64,000 bases of DNA from Gambelia wislizenii (GCA_030847615.1 JAUMIR010000005.1:245496645-245560644), one strand, 5' to 3'; shown: positions 33,190 to 44,265, numbered from the stretch's first letter. Notes: a model not told the origin generated them from the letters alone. Translations and numbers: made by a program.

Positions 33190-33317
33190 GTTTCAAGTGG
33201 TATCTTTATCTGGGACCTGGTGAAAGGCAGGAGGCAGCTGAGTGAGAGAAAGAGCCACAGGAAGCCACCTGGCAGCATCCTCCACACCAAAACCTTCAGT
33301 AACAGGTTCAGTTGCAT
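33190..33317 (-). CDS. CACNA2D4: CACNA2D4 coding exon 1: start codon and signal peptide
   Basis: Minus-strand coding part of exon 1: 128 nt from ATG (33317-33315) to GAAAC|gtaagt. It encodes 42 residues plus two bases of the shared Thr codon. The end, SQIKIPLET, joins exon 2 VKSW, giving the family motif IPLETVK-W. Residues 14-36 (MLPGGFLWLFLSLSCLLPF...) form a basic/hydrophobic signal peptide, as expected for this secreted, membrane-anchored subunit. Two Met codons are possible: Met1 has a weak context (T at -3), while Met14 at 33278-33276 has A at -3 and begins right at the signal peptide. An in-frame TAA at 33353-33351 excludes a start further upstream in this reading frame. The other open frame over this stretch (VEDAARWLPVALSL...) is a shadow. 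The 5' UTR extends upstream by an unknown distance. Confidence 0.93.
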
Positions 33318-33350
33318 AGACACAGATATTCTTGCTGATGTTTCCTTTTC

Positions 33351-33389
33351 TTAGGATGGTCCTGGCATCAGGTATGCAGGCCCCAGCAT
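33351..33389 (-). promoter_or_regulatory. Upstream ORF (12 codons) in the CACNA2D4 5' leader
   Basis: An ATG at 33389-33387 with a good context (CACC before ATG) opens a 12-codon frame, MLGPAYLMPGPS, that stops at TAA 33353-33351, 33 nt before the main Met1 codon. It is in the same frame as the main coding sequence, so it cannot overlap it. If this stretch is transcribed, the uORF would be expected to reduce initiation at Met1 and leave room for reinitiation at Met1 or Met14. That it lies in the mature mRNA is inferred from its closeness to exon 1; the transcription start is not visible. Confidence 0.45.
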
Positions 33390-35101
33390 GGTGCTCTGCT
33401 GGGGTGAGGGTGGGAGAGCTAGGATCTGGAAACATCTAACTCCTCAGCCTATGTTATGTTGCAGCATTGCTTCTTTCCACCTCTTTCCAAATGGGCTGCA
33501 ACTCCCAGAGAGGTGTAGCATCTGAATCGCCACAAAGAGTTAGCTGGGCTCAGTTAGATGGGGAAACTCAAGGAAATCCACCACCTCATGACAGCGATGA
33601 ACAACAGAGGGAGTCTGGCTTCCATGACCTGCAGAAATGGCAGACTAAGAAGGGAACTCTGCAAACAGCAGAAGCAGCAGTATCTACGTAATCCACTGCC
33701 GGCCCTTTAATCCTCTGGTAGAGCAGCAACAGCAGCAGATTTAGGGAACTGGAGTGGGATAAAATCAGCCAGGATTACTCTGATTTCTGAAGACAGGCAT
33801 CAGTCTGTCCAATCAGAGCTCAGAACTAGCCAACTCCAAACCTGCTTTAAAGGGACACTGCATCATGGCTTCAAAAATAAAAAAGCTTCCTGACCTTTGA
33901 TCCCTGCAGAGCAGCACTTGCTCTTGATATCATAGATGGCGGCAGCTTGCTTACCTTCCGTATTCCCTACTCTGCCCTCCAAAGCCAATTTACTTCTTTG
34001 TTTCTATACCTTTCCCCATCTCCTTGGAAGTATTAAATATACAACATCAAAAAATCCTGCTTATCAAGAGTGCTGTATAATCCCAGTGAAAGCAAAGAAG
34101 GAAAAATTAGATTAGGTGGGGCAGAATATCATTTGAGCTGTCCATTTTAGTGAATTATCAGTTGAATGTAATTGTGAATTATTGGCTGTTGGATTCCCAG
34201 CTCCTGAAGAGAAACTGGCTGCTCCTGATCTGTTGCTGGCTTTATATAACTGCCTCTAAAAGCTTAGTCTAACAGTTTGTAATAATGTAACAAAGATGCA
34301 AGCCCTTTTAGGGGTTAGGGGGATCCAAGTACATTCCCATTGTCACCACCACCATCACCATCATCAAGAAAAACAAATAAAGACAAAAATACTCAATAGG
34401 TAAAGAAAACTACAAAGAAACACATCATTATCCACACTCAGACTAATACTCCAATCTCTCTCAATAGAAAATAAGATCAAATAAAAATAAAGATTAGAAC
34501 CAAATATATTTCTGGATGGTTGCATTTCCATTGCATGAATGTCACATTACTGAAATCACAATATATAAAGCTTGGTGAACAACATTCCCATGCTCCTTCA
34601 AGCTGTACAACTAGCTTTTCAATTGTAGTTAAGATACAGATTAATGTTCTGATACACCGAATTCAATTTTTTGGCTCCTCTGGGCTTCCCTCAAGAAAGC
34701 AAAGTCAGCTATAAAATAAATGGAAATGGATTAATGAGTGCTACATGCACAGCACTTTAGAATGACACCATAACAGCATCTTTATTTGAACAGAGATAGG
34801 AATGCAAAGGCCTTCCTCACAGCCCTTGCAGAATCAATGGTGTCATCTGGCATACATAGTAACTGAGCTGCACCATACATATTGTATTGTATTAGTAGTC
34901 ACACTCTGAAATGGTGCCTATAGTTTTTACAATTCCATGTTAGCTTTATTAGTTTGTTCAGTGGCAGTCACCAGGGTTTCAATGATACCCCAACCTTCAC
35001 ATTGTGAATCAGGCCTTCCTACTATCCCTGATGACTTCACAGGATGAGTAGTAGTATCAAATCTGCACAAAACAAGTTAGATTTTGCCAAAGATGTACAC
35101 A
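33390..35101. other. 5' flank of CACNA2D4, largely unique
   Basis: Repeat-poor stretch holding the putative promoter, then unrecognised sequence with a short cac/cat-rich run at 34345-34370. A second donor-like gtaagc occurs on the minus strand at 33950-33955 (gaaggtaagcaagc), which could end an upstream noncoding exon; no evidence beyond the motif. Confidence 0.4.
33600..33830 (-). promoter_or_regulatory. Putative CACNA2D4 promoter with CRX/OTX-like sites
   Basis: This repeat-free block upstream of exon 1 contains TAATCC at 33689-33694 and 33708-33713, GGATTA (the same site on the other strand) at 33772-33777, and CCAAT at 33809-33813. TAATCC is the core bound by the photoreceptor factor CRX and its relative OTX2, and CACNA2D4 is known as a retina-enriched gene. 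No clear TATA box or CpG island is visible. The assignment as promoter is inference from position and motif clustering; 6-bp motifs occur often by chance. Confidence 0.4.
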
Positions 35102-35335
35102 TCCTCTAACATGCCCCAGTTTGGCAGGGACAGTCCCAATTAATCCTCCATTATCCCACTTTTTCAAATGTTTTTAAATGTTCCAGTTTCTTTCTCCTCC
35201 TACCCCTTTACCCCTTTTTCCTCAGCTTACTTCAATTGCTGCAGTTCAAAGTACAAAAGGAGTTTGTACTCAATTTACTCAGCAGAGTGGGAGGAGAGGA
35301 GAATACAGAGGAACACAGAGCTTGCCCAAATCAAC
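35102..35335 (-). repeat. R400 dispersed repeat, partial
   Basis: ctctaacatgccccagtttg gcagggacagtcccaattaa at the start, cagcttacttcaattgctgc in the middle; truncated at the right. Confidence 0.75.
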
Positions 35336-35366
35336 TTAGAATCTACAAAGAAGCAAAAATAAACAA

Positions 35367-35620
35367 TACAGAGTTGGACCCCCATATCCATGGGGGTTCG
35401 GTTCTTGGGCTTACTGTGGATATTGGAAACTGCAGATCACAGTGAACCCTTATTAAAATACAGGACTTCTGGTAAAACCATGCTATAGAGTTGCATTGGA
35501 GGACATAGAAGATGCCTAGAGAGGATGCCTCTCTAGACATTTTCCAGTGCAATGCTATGGTATGTGTCCCTATTTTGTGTCCTGAGGATAACTGAAACTG
35601 CGGATATTGGTCTGAATGTA
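35367..35620 (+). mobile_element. Tigger-like MITE (second subfamily)
   Basis: tacagagttggacccccata tccatgggggttcgg, then ctatagagttgcattggagg, ccattttgtgtcctgaggat-like and gaaactgcggatattgg. The right TIR has been lost. Sister copy at 42537-42804. Confidence 0.8.
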
Positions 35621-35751
35621 ATTAAAACTGGAGAAAGCAGTAGGTCACTGAAATTAAATTCAGAGCAATTTGGTAACTGACTACCAGAAACAGATAAATT
35701 TTAAACATTTATTTTTAAACTTAAGAAAGAAATCTATTGTTTACACTTTGA

Positions 35752-36045
35752 TATCCTCCAACTGTTCCTATTTGGCAAGGAAAATTCCCGATTAATCCTC
35801 TGTCATCCCACTTTTTCAGTTGCTTTTAAAATGTCCCATTTTCTCTCACCTCATCCCACTTTGTATTCAGCTTACTTCAATTGTTGCAATTGATGGGGAA
35901 GAGGAGAGAAAGGTGTGGAATCTTTCCCTTCCCAGTAGGCCCAGGCAAAAGCAAACTGCTGCAGCTTGTGTGTTCTTTCTCATTAATAACCTTTGCCATC
36001 CTGACAACACTCTGAAGTCAATCTGAAATGCTGGAGGAGATGTTC
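35752..36045 (-). repeat. R400 dispersed repeat
   Basis: tcctccaactgttcctattt ggcaaggaaaattcc through tcattaataacctttgccat to gctggagg. Internal deletion in the middle. Confidence 0.75.
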
Positions 36046-36530
36046 TGAAGAACATTGATGTTGCTGCAGGAGGATGTATAAAAATCTATATTGTGATATA
36101 GGTGATTATATTTATGAAGGCAACTGGGTAACATTTCCTCATGTCATATAGGAGCAAACGTTTCTCTGGCTACCATTGGCTGAGTAGCTTGGATTATATA
36201 GCAGGACAGAACAGGCAGAAGAACATAGGCAAGGGAAGTTTGAGGGGAAAAAAATAACTGGCCTAGGAAATCACGTGGAGGATATAGGCAAGGAAATTAG
36301 AACGGGCTGGGAAAAGAACATTGAGAGCAGACCAGAAGTGAGGGACAGCATTTTTAGCTTGTAAACCAAGCAGGGAGAGGAAACCTCACCCTGAGTCGGT
36401 GCATGGAGACACCACTCCTGCTTGATTCATGAGCTATTCATGGGAAACGACAAAAGTGTCATGTAATGATGTAGTGACAATTGTGACAACTCAGGAGGGT
36501 CAGTTGAGTAAGGACACTCAATAGCACTAA
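36046..36530. other. Intergenic spacer
   Basis: Nothing recognised. Confidence 0.4.
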
Positions 36531-37342
36531 GGACTTTATCAGACCACCACCCTCCAACATTCTTTTGCTGGCATAAATTGTGTTTTTATGCTGGCAAAAG
36601 AACCCCCCTACCAGACTTACCTTTTCCAGCATCAATAAGCCTTTCCCAGCAGTAACAGAACACAAATGGAGCTTCATTTACTTCCAGGATTGAAATCTCA
36701 CTGATTCTCGTGAGAAGAAGCTAGCGTGGGAAATTCAAAAACAAAAACAAAATAAAGACACAAAAAGTACAGCAAAACACTATTTATTTATATATTTTTT
36801 TATTTAGGTATTTATACCCCCCCTCTTCAGCCACAAAGGCTCCCAGATTGGCTTACAAATTGTTTAAGCAAGAGCAATTTACACTTCTGTACTGCACTAA
36901 GTGGTTTCCAATGTTTGTTAGCTAATCGCCCCCACAAGCTGTTTATTCACGAAATGGATGGAAGGCTGAGTGAACCTTGGAGCCCTCTGGATAGAACGTG
37001 CAATGTGGTGGCTTGCAGTACTGGCATTTAACCATTTTACCACCAAGGCTCCCTCTAAAATACATTTTAAAAGTCCCAAGTACATGAGGGGAGAGAGGGT
37101 TTGTCATAAAAAGAGCATCCCCTACCTGGCTGTCGCGATCTCACCTGGAAGTGCTTGCCCATTGATGCTGCATTCATGTGAGCATCATGGTGTGAGCATT
37201 CAAATGCTGGCAATGCTGGCAGAAAAGTGGGACAGGAGATCTGTTGATGGCTTGGTCGCGAAAGGATGATGTCTGGTATGCAGCCCTTTTGCAATCATTA
37301 GGCATCCTTATTACTCCATATTTGCCTGAGCTGATAAAGTCC
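36531..37342. mobile_element. TIR element (GGACTTTATCAG family), TSD TAA, with SINE inside
   Basis: Termini ggactttatcagacc and gctgataaagtcc with TAA on both sides (36528-36530, 37343-37345). The interior is interrupted by a type B SINE at about 36795-37052; without it the element is about 555 bp. Confidence 0.9.
36795..37052 (-). repeat. tRNA-derived SINE (type B), near full length
   Basis: On minus: gagccttggtggtaaaatgg ttaaatgccagtactgc (tRNA-like head), tccaaggttcactcagcctt ccatcc, agctaacaaacattggaaac, and an L2-like end gaggggggggtataaatacc-type. Inserted in the TIR element above. Confidence 0.8.
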
Positions 37343-37860
37343 TAAGACAGAAGTGGAGAATCAAGGCCTGACACCAATTCAGCATACAATAAGCAGAGAT
37401 TTCCCAAGCCACAGACTTTGTAGCAGAATCTCCTGAGACAGGATCACAACTGACTGCAGACTGTCAACTGGACATCACAGAGGAGCCAATATTGCAGGCG
37501 CCACTGTGTCTGCTCATAAGTTTGGACAGCACACCTGGAAAAAGAGGTAATTGAAAGGGATCAGAATGTCAGGTTATCCCTGCTTTCTCCAGCAAGGGGA
37601 TGGCAACTGTGATGGACAATGAGGGCTAGAGATGTCTTGGAACACATTTTCCAGTTAGTGGGACTTGTCTGGGACTGTGAAGAACTATCTCTGACCATAC
37701 TTGTTTCATGATTCTGTTTTCTGACCTTTGAGAGAATACACAGTTCCTGAGTATTAGTTCTCCTAACAAGAAAGACATGATCAACCCAGCTCTGAATAAT
37801 TTAAGCTAGAGAGAAAAACCTGCCCCCACAACTTTATTTAAGCCAGGTTGCTGTTGACAA
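37343..37860. other. Intergenic spacer
   Basis: Nothing recognised. Confidence 0.4.
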
Positions 37861-38463
37861 GGGGCTTGTCCACACAGGAACCCCACCCATGGAGTCACCC
37901 TGTAGTTGTGGTTCAGTTGCGACATGATGTTTGTGATGATTTGCATCTTCATTGGGTTTTCTGCAGGAAACTCTGAATCTGAAAGATTTGTGGTTTGCTC
38001 CGCATTTCAGGGGAAAACTCAAATTATTGGCTGTGTGGCGGCCATGGATTGACTTTGGTGCAAAGCAGGGGATGGGAGTTCTGCTGGATGGGACTCTGTT
38101 CTGGTGCTTTTAAAAACATTTTTAAAATTTTTTTTTATTGTGTGCATAGCCATATAAGCGTATTTTCACTTATCCAGTAATACAGTACTCTTGTACAATG
38201 TATATTCACATGCATAAAAACCAGGAATAAAATCCCACCGGAACAGCCCCAGCTGTGTGGCCAAGAATAATGCAATGTACAGGGCACACGATCAGTGTTG
38301 GACTTCCCTTTTACATTGCCATGAGTTCGCTTATGATTATGGTGTGACAGGATACTCCAGAGAAGCCCCGGTGAGTGTGGTGTTTATGGGGCTGCCGTGG
38401 ATCAAAAACGTTTGTGGTGGCTACGAGGTGGGTTTGGGGTTTCCCACCAGTGCAGACAAGCCC
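37861..38463. mobile_element. TIR element (GGGGCTTGTCCACAC ends)
   Basis: Left end ggggcttgtccacacaggaa ccccacc; right end ggtttcccaccagtgcagac aagccc. Interior pairs ttgcgacatgatgtttgtga tgatttgc with unrelated sequence; no ORF. Single copy in this window. Confidence 0.6.
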
Positions 38464-38723
38464 AAGAACTACCACTATGGATTGCCTATTTATTTATTTA
38501 GCTATGACTGTTAATTTTGCTTTTGCTTTGTACTTGCTATGCAATAAGTCTAATTAATTCTTGCTTCAGTGTAATATTGAATTTAACCAATTTAAATTGA
38601 ATCTTTGATTCACTACTTGTATTTAAAACAAGATGGCTTCTCTTCACCCAGCCCATACTGCCTTGTAATATATTTTACTAAGCTAATGCTTTGGATATGG
38701 TTTACTGTATGAGGAAAGCAACA

Positions 38724-38962
38724 TGTTATTTGTTGCTGTTGTATGCCTTCAAATCATTTCTAATTTATGGAGATCCTAAGGTGAACGTATCATGGGGTTT
38801 TCTTGGAAAAATTTGTACTGGGGTTTGCCCTTGCCTTCCTCTAAGATTGAGAGAGTGTAACTTACCCAAGGTCACCCAGTAGGTTTTCATGGCCGAGTGG
38901 GGATTTGAATCCTTGTCTTCCAGTATCCTAGACTAACACACAAACCACTACACCACACTAGC
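38724..38962 (-). repeat. tRNA-derived SINE (type A), full length
   Basis: On minus: gctagtgtggtgtagtggtt tgtgtgttag (A box), aggattcaaatccccactcg (B box), cccactgggtgacc-like, and a 3' end cttgaaggcatacaacag. The head abuts a pentanucleotide microsatellite. Confidence 0.85.
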
Positions 38963-39012
38963 TATATTATATTATATTATATTATATTATATTATATTAT
39001 ATTATATTATAA
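38962..39012. repeat. (ATATT)n microsatellite
   Basis: About ten copies of a 5-bp AT unit immediately beside the tRNA-like head of the SINE. Confidence 0.9.
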
Positions 39013-39014
39013 TA

Positions 39015-39777
39015 AACTAAATTCAAACTGCTCTTTCTATCTGCTGTAGTCTACTTCCAGAATTTATTCCTCCAGATACCATTGTAGGATTACCCATGCC
39101 AGGATATTATTTATATAACTTTTCCAGTTTCCAGAGTATTTCATGCTTTCTTTAGCTCCACTGGGTTCATTGATTAATAGGGCTTCTCTTCTGTGACTGG
39201 AAGACTTGTTATTCTGAGCTGTCCCCTGTGTGGCTGCAAAAAGACAGGATCCATTTTGCTTACTCCTCTGCTCATGCTAGCTCATTTACAGTCCAAAGGA
39301 AATTTAATTTTTAAAAATGGGCTGCCTAGTTGGCCAGCTTTGTACTTTGAAGACTGTTTGGAAGACTGAACGGAAGAGTAATGGCCCACAGCAGGTGGCT
39401 GAGTTAGTGGGAAGCATCCAGGGAGACGCAGCAGTCATCACTGTGAAATCCCTCTCATTTAGCTTCCCCATCAGTCTTTTGGAAGAGAGAAAGAAAAAGC
39501 ATATTAATGGAATTCAGACATGAGAAGAATTGAAAACACTATACACAACAGAGAACAGAGGGAAACTTGTGCTTAATCCAGCGAATACATTTCTAAGTAT
39601 CTATAGAATTAGCAGGCCAAGAACCTTAGCAAAGAGCAAAACCCCACTAACCATTGTTAAAAATAAGAAGAAATACTGCCATGTTTTTAAAATATTGCTT
39701 AAAAGAAGACTCCCAAACTCCAAAGCAGTGGTGGCAGCAGTATGGGGTCATTCAGCCCCCTGCCCCAAATGATTGCA
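39015..39777. other. Intergenic spacer
   Basis: A 68-codon plus-strand frame at 39317-39523 has no recognisable signature. No gene is supported. Confidence 0.4.
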
Positions 39778-39858
39778 GCACCTCCCAACATTATTAAATG
39801 TTGGCGACATTGGCTGGGGATGAAGGGAGTTGCAATCTAACAACCTCTGAAGGGCTGT
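39778..39858. mobile_element. Foldback MITE (family Q), partial
   Basis: cacctcccaacattattaaa tgttggcgac and gatgaagggagttgcaatct aacaacctctgaagggctgt match the right half of family Q. The RTE-like element inserted just at its end. Confidence 0.5.
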
Positions 39859-40781
39859 GTGATTCCCATTCTTGTCCAAGAAGAACCCCCCTCTCTCTCT
39901 CTGGCTTTTCTTCGCAAACGAAGATTCAGGAAGGACTCATCCCGCGCTTTCTGCAAGCGCGCTGATGGCTAAAAAGGCCAATCCGAGATAAACAAGTCCG
40001 GTTGCAAAAAGCACAGCAGAAGGTCTCCTTGGGTGATGTTTTTGGGTTGTGATTCTTTCTGCGTTGTCGTTTCTCTTCAAGACTTGTTCGTCGTGAGTTC
40101 TCAAATAAGGCTGCAGCATTGTGGATAGTGCGTCTCCATGCCTCCCGATGTGAGGCCAGGGCGGACCACTGTTGGTGATCAATTTGGCCAAGCCTGAGAT
40201 GTTGTTTCAGGGAGTCTTTGTATCGCTTTTTTGGAGCGCCCCTCTTACGCTGACCCGTGGTGAGTTCACCGTAGAGTAGTATTTTTGGGAGGCGATGGTC
40301 CTCCATCCTAGAAACGTGCCCTGCCCAGCGCAGCTGTGTTCTCAATATCATGGCCTCAATGCTGGTGATCCCTGCTTGCTCAAGGACAGCAACATTCGTC
40401 ACATAGTCAGTCCAGTGTATATTTAGGATTGTGCGTAGACAGCGCTGATGAAAGCGCTCGAGGAGTCGTAGGTGGTGGCGATAGGTGACCCATGTTTCAG
40501 ATCCATAAAGGAGGATAGACAGTACGATGGCTCTATACACACTGATTTTTGTGCTTTGCCTCAGGTGTTTATTGCTCCAGACTCTTTTGTGAAGTCTTCC
40601 AAATGCACTATATGCCTTTGCTAATCTGTGATCGATCTCTTTGTCAATCTTGGCATCTGAGGAGATGATGCTTCCCAGGTAGGTGAACTGCTGAACGGAC
40701 TTCAGCACTGATTTGCCGACGGCAATGTGGGGATGGTGGTGTTCGTCCTGTGGTGATTCCCATTCTTGTCCAAGAAGAACC
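39859..40781 (-). pseudogene. RTE-like LINE 3' half with perfect 29-bp target duplication
   Basis: The minus-strand frame (body 39888-40752) reads from DEHHHPHIAVGKSVLKSVQQ through FTYLGSIISSDAKIDKEIDH, ILLYGSETWVTYRHHLRLLE, AGHVSRMEDHRLPKILLYGE, RGAPKKRYKDSLKQHLRLGQ to the Cys/His motif CAFCNRTCLSRIGLFSHQRA-C and SPS. These are the RT thumb/C-terminal domain and a C-terminal zinc-knuckle-like motif of an RTE-type non-LTR retrotransposon (clade not certain). The frame is uninterrupted; the catalytic RT core is missing (5' truncation). Flanks 39859-39887 and 40753-40781 are identical 29-bp direct repeats starting gtgattcccattcttgtcc, and the 3' tail is (ag)n: a recent target-primed insertion. 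The first ~33 residues of the open frame are target sequence. Confidence 0.9.
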
Positions 40782-42536
40782 ACAACTGGCCTTATACTAT
40801 AGATTGGGGGTATCCTCCTATTGCCCATAACCACAGTCATTCTTGCTGAAGTCATTCTCACTGAAAGTTGACTCACACATCATTATTTTTAAGGATTACA
40901 TTTAAAATGTAACAGGTAAGCACAAGGAGACTAAGGGGTAGTCCAAATGATGAAAAAACTCCTCACAGAATGTGAGGAGAATCCTGCCTGTCCTAATGGC
41001 ATCCCATGTGATTTCGCCCTATTGTGAAGGGGAGGTGGGGAGGCCAAAAAGCATGTCAGAAAAGCCTTCACTGTTTTTCTTGTCTTTTTTTAAAAAAATG
41101 AGGTGGGGCACATTCTTGCTCATTAGGACAAGTGAATCAATCTGATTTGTTTGCCCGAATAAGAGAAAGTGCACCCCTGATTGGCCAGACAAGTACAGGG
41201 GAGGGGCTTGCTAGCAAGGCAAGCAGCCCACAGCCACCCCCACAAGTGATCAGGGATGGGGAGGTTGGAGTGTGGCTGTCATTCCCACCTCCCACTGCTG
41301 TTGCTACCACTGCTGTGAGTGGAGAAGGGAGGTCACTCTCCTCCTCCTCTTCTTTCCCCAATTCCCTCCCCTATCCCGCCACCACACGCCCGCCCAGTTT
41401 CTCCATCGACTGTCCGTGGGGCCAAGGAAGGGGGAAGAGGGTGAAAGAGCCCTCTTCTCCCTTCCTCAGCTGTCATCTGGGATGTGAACCTTATGGGGGC
41501 TGCTGGGGATAAAACCACCATTAAGACAATCCGCAGCTGCTGCGACTTGCTTTTTCTGCAGGGCACTACGGTTTTTTGTGCTCGTATAGATGAGCCCTAA
41601 TGCATCATATGCTCAGATATTCTTTAGCACTGGCTGTGACTTTCTGGGTGAAATGATATGGTGCCTGTGACAGACAAGAGTTTACTGTCTAAGATGACCA
41701 CCCTGTGTCACACTTTTAGTGTACTGGGCCACAGTTGCCAGATCTCAGACCCTCTTCTCCAGTCCTCAGGATGGAAGATCAGGTCAAAAGCACTGTGTTG
41801 AAAAGTATGTGTTTCGCATTTGTTTGTTTTTAAAATTTGAATGGTATACTGTATGCAACTGTGGTTGATGCATCATGCCTAATGACATTACCAGGGGAGG
41901 CACCTTGTAACATCACAAGGGGTCAGTCCCTAGGTCAGTCTCTCAGGGCCTGAGGTAGTCCTGACCTGGCAACTCTATTGGCTTGTGCCTGGGATGGGAC
42001 AGCAGCCAAAGATGTGGAGCAGACCCAAATTTGCAACTTTATGGGCAGGGTAGGTAAAAATTGTCTACAAGCATGACAATTTAAACCCACATTTACTACC
42101 ACCTGATGTGTAATGGGACTGTTACCAATATCAGCAGTGTAGGATCAGAATGAGTGAGGCTTCCCTCTCTAGACTATAGGCCACCCCTGCTTTGCAGTGA
42201 TGAGTTGGAATGAAAAAAAAATTAGGCACTGGAATCATAGAAATTGGAAAGTGGGGAAGCAACAGGTTTAATGTCCTGTCTGCAAATGGATTCCAGAGGA
42301 TATGAAATGTGGAGGTAGGGAAATTAGCCAGGCAAAATACCTTTCTTCTTACTAAGCACATGGGAAATTTGTCCCCATTCAACTGTCTGATTAATGGCAT
42401 AGAATTATATACAAGCTAATGAGATCATGCTGTGCTCATCTTTCCACTGCTGTGCAGGTGGTAAAAAAATCTCACTATAGTTGCAAGTTTTTCCATGAGA
42501 TATCTCCATGCATTATCATCTCATTAAGAATGAAAA
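40782..42536. other. Intergenic, includes a GC-richer block
   Basis: 41130-41600 is locally GC-rich with overlapping open frames on both strands, but these are low-complexity (Pro/Ser-rich) and lack motifs. It ends with gtatagatgagccctaa, which resembles the family K terminus (gtgtagatgagcccta), so this block may be a degraded K-like element. No gene supported. Confidence 0.4.
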
Positions 42537-42804
42537 TACAGTCGGACACCCGTATCCACAGGGGTTTGGTTCCCAGACTTAGCACGGACACCAGAAATCA
42601 CAGATAACAGCAAACTCTATTAACATAATGGGAATACTGGTCCAAACTACCATAGAGTTGCATTGGAGGACCTACAAGATGTCTAGAGAGGATACCTCTC
42701 TTGGCATTTTCTAGGAAGACTCTATGGTATGCATTCCCATTTTGTGTTCCACAGATAACTGAAACCGTGGATATTGGTTCTGTGGATATGGGGTTCCAAC
42801 TGTA
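42537..42804 (+). mobile_element. Tigger-like MITE (second subfamily)
   Basis: tacagtcggacacccgtatc cacaggggtttggttcccag at left; tggatatggggttccaactg ta at right. Interior catagagttgcattggagga is shared with 35367-35620. Confidence 0.8.
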
Positions 42805-44160
42805 CTATATTTGTGAATATTCTTTATATCCCTATGCAATGACCATCACTGGTCTGTCAGCATATCCATGCTGGCCTAGATGCTGATGCTGGATGTACAG
42901 CCCCTATCATCTGCTGTTCTTTGGGTCATCAGTTTAGGAGAGCTTGGGCTAGGAGGCCTTAGATATTGGCCCTGACATCCAGACTTAGTAGCATGACTGA
43001 ACTACTGTAAGTTCAGTGCATCAAGAGTGTTCTCTACTCAAAGTGTGGTGTCCATGATGCGTGAGTTGTTGGCTGCCAGTCCATAGGTGAATTTCTAGGA
43101 AACTAAGGAAAGAACAACATGTCACAAATATGGTACCAGTCTGCGGCACACTAGGAAAAAAATGGCAGTCAGTCACATCATATAACCTGAGAAGAACTTC
43201 TTTAGCCTACAGTACTAGAGTGAACACTGTCAACTGAGAACATACAGTTGCAGTCAGTCTCAAGCCCAGAGAGAGATATTATGTCCTACAAAACCTTTTC
43301 TCTCAGCCAGTTCCTCATTCTGAAGTGTGTGGAACTGAACAGTAAGCTAGATTTCCTTGCCACCTGACCTCCAACCTGTCTGCTACCATGTCTTTTTTTG
43401 CCAATTGGCCCCTTGCCTACCCATGTTGGAATAGGACCCCAGCTGTAGCTTCTCATGCTCTTTGTTCATATTTGCCAAGGAAGCTGATGCTTATGTTTTC
43501 AGAACTGAGAAATCCAGTGACAAGGAATGAGTTTAATTTCAGTTGACAGGATTTACTGCTTGGGTTGAGAGAGATAATTCAGGAATGTTTATTTGCTTAA
43601 TATCTGAATCTTAGCATTAATGTTCACCTATAGTGTCAGGACTTATTTGTCACATTTCCCGTCAGGCTCTGTATGCATTAAGCTGCATTCAGAAGATGGT
43701 ACTAAACATCAGTCAAGTACTGAAAAGAATCTCTGATTTTACATCATTTTCTGCCAGTATATTTACAATTCAAATATACTTAGGGAAAGAATTTTGATCT
43801 TTCTGCAGACTTATTCATGTACATTTCAATTTTTAAAATTAGGTTTCATGGCTCATATGGTATATAATTCATTTTGATTGATGCAGTTTCCTCACCACTC
43901 TTTTTCTAGTTCTGGTCAAGTGCATTCAGGACTCTAGAGGGTAACATCATTTTAATTTATATGTCTTTTTGTCTGTTTGTTTGTTTCACTTTCACATGTG
44001 GCACACCATAAATCCTTAGGAAGGGGTGGAATAAATACAATAAAAACTTAAGAGTCAGAAAAGAGATTACAAGCATTCATCTTCCCTACCACAGATTTAT
44101 TTATTTATTTACACAAATGGTGAGTTTTATTATAGGAAGATAGATTTGAGTAAAGTGCAA
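42805..44160. other. Intergenic spacer
   Basis: No recognised gene or repeat. Confidence 0.4.
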
Positions 44161-44255
44161 AAATAAAATCTTAAGAATTGGAAGGAGACTCAAATGTCAT
44201 CTAGTCCAATTTACTGCCTATTCAGGAAAACTATTGCTACAAGATCCCTGATGGT
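44161..44255 (-). mobile_element. Possible CR1 3' remnant
   Basis: ttggaaggagactcaaatgt catctagtccaatttactgc resembles the CR1 3' UTR in reverse orientation but is diverged. Confidence 0.45.
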
Positions 44256-44265
44256 TAGTCACTGA

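Noticed and set aside
33193..33435. 80-codon minus-strand open frame across exon 1
   Set aside because: It is in a different frame from the one that splices to exon 2; the exon 1 coding frame is IPLET.
33945..33960. Donor-like gaaggtaagc on the minus strand as the end of a noncoding first exon
   Set aside because: Motif alone; no acceptor at exon 1 was identified to pair with it.
39317..39523. 68-codon plus-strand frame MGCLVGQLCTLKTVWK...
   Set aside because: No family signature, no splice support, length expected by chance.
41132..41566. 126-codon plus-strand and 77-codon minus-strand frames
   Set aside because: Pro/Ser- and Gly-rich low-complexity translation in a GC-rich block; no domain.
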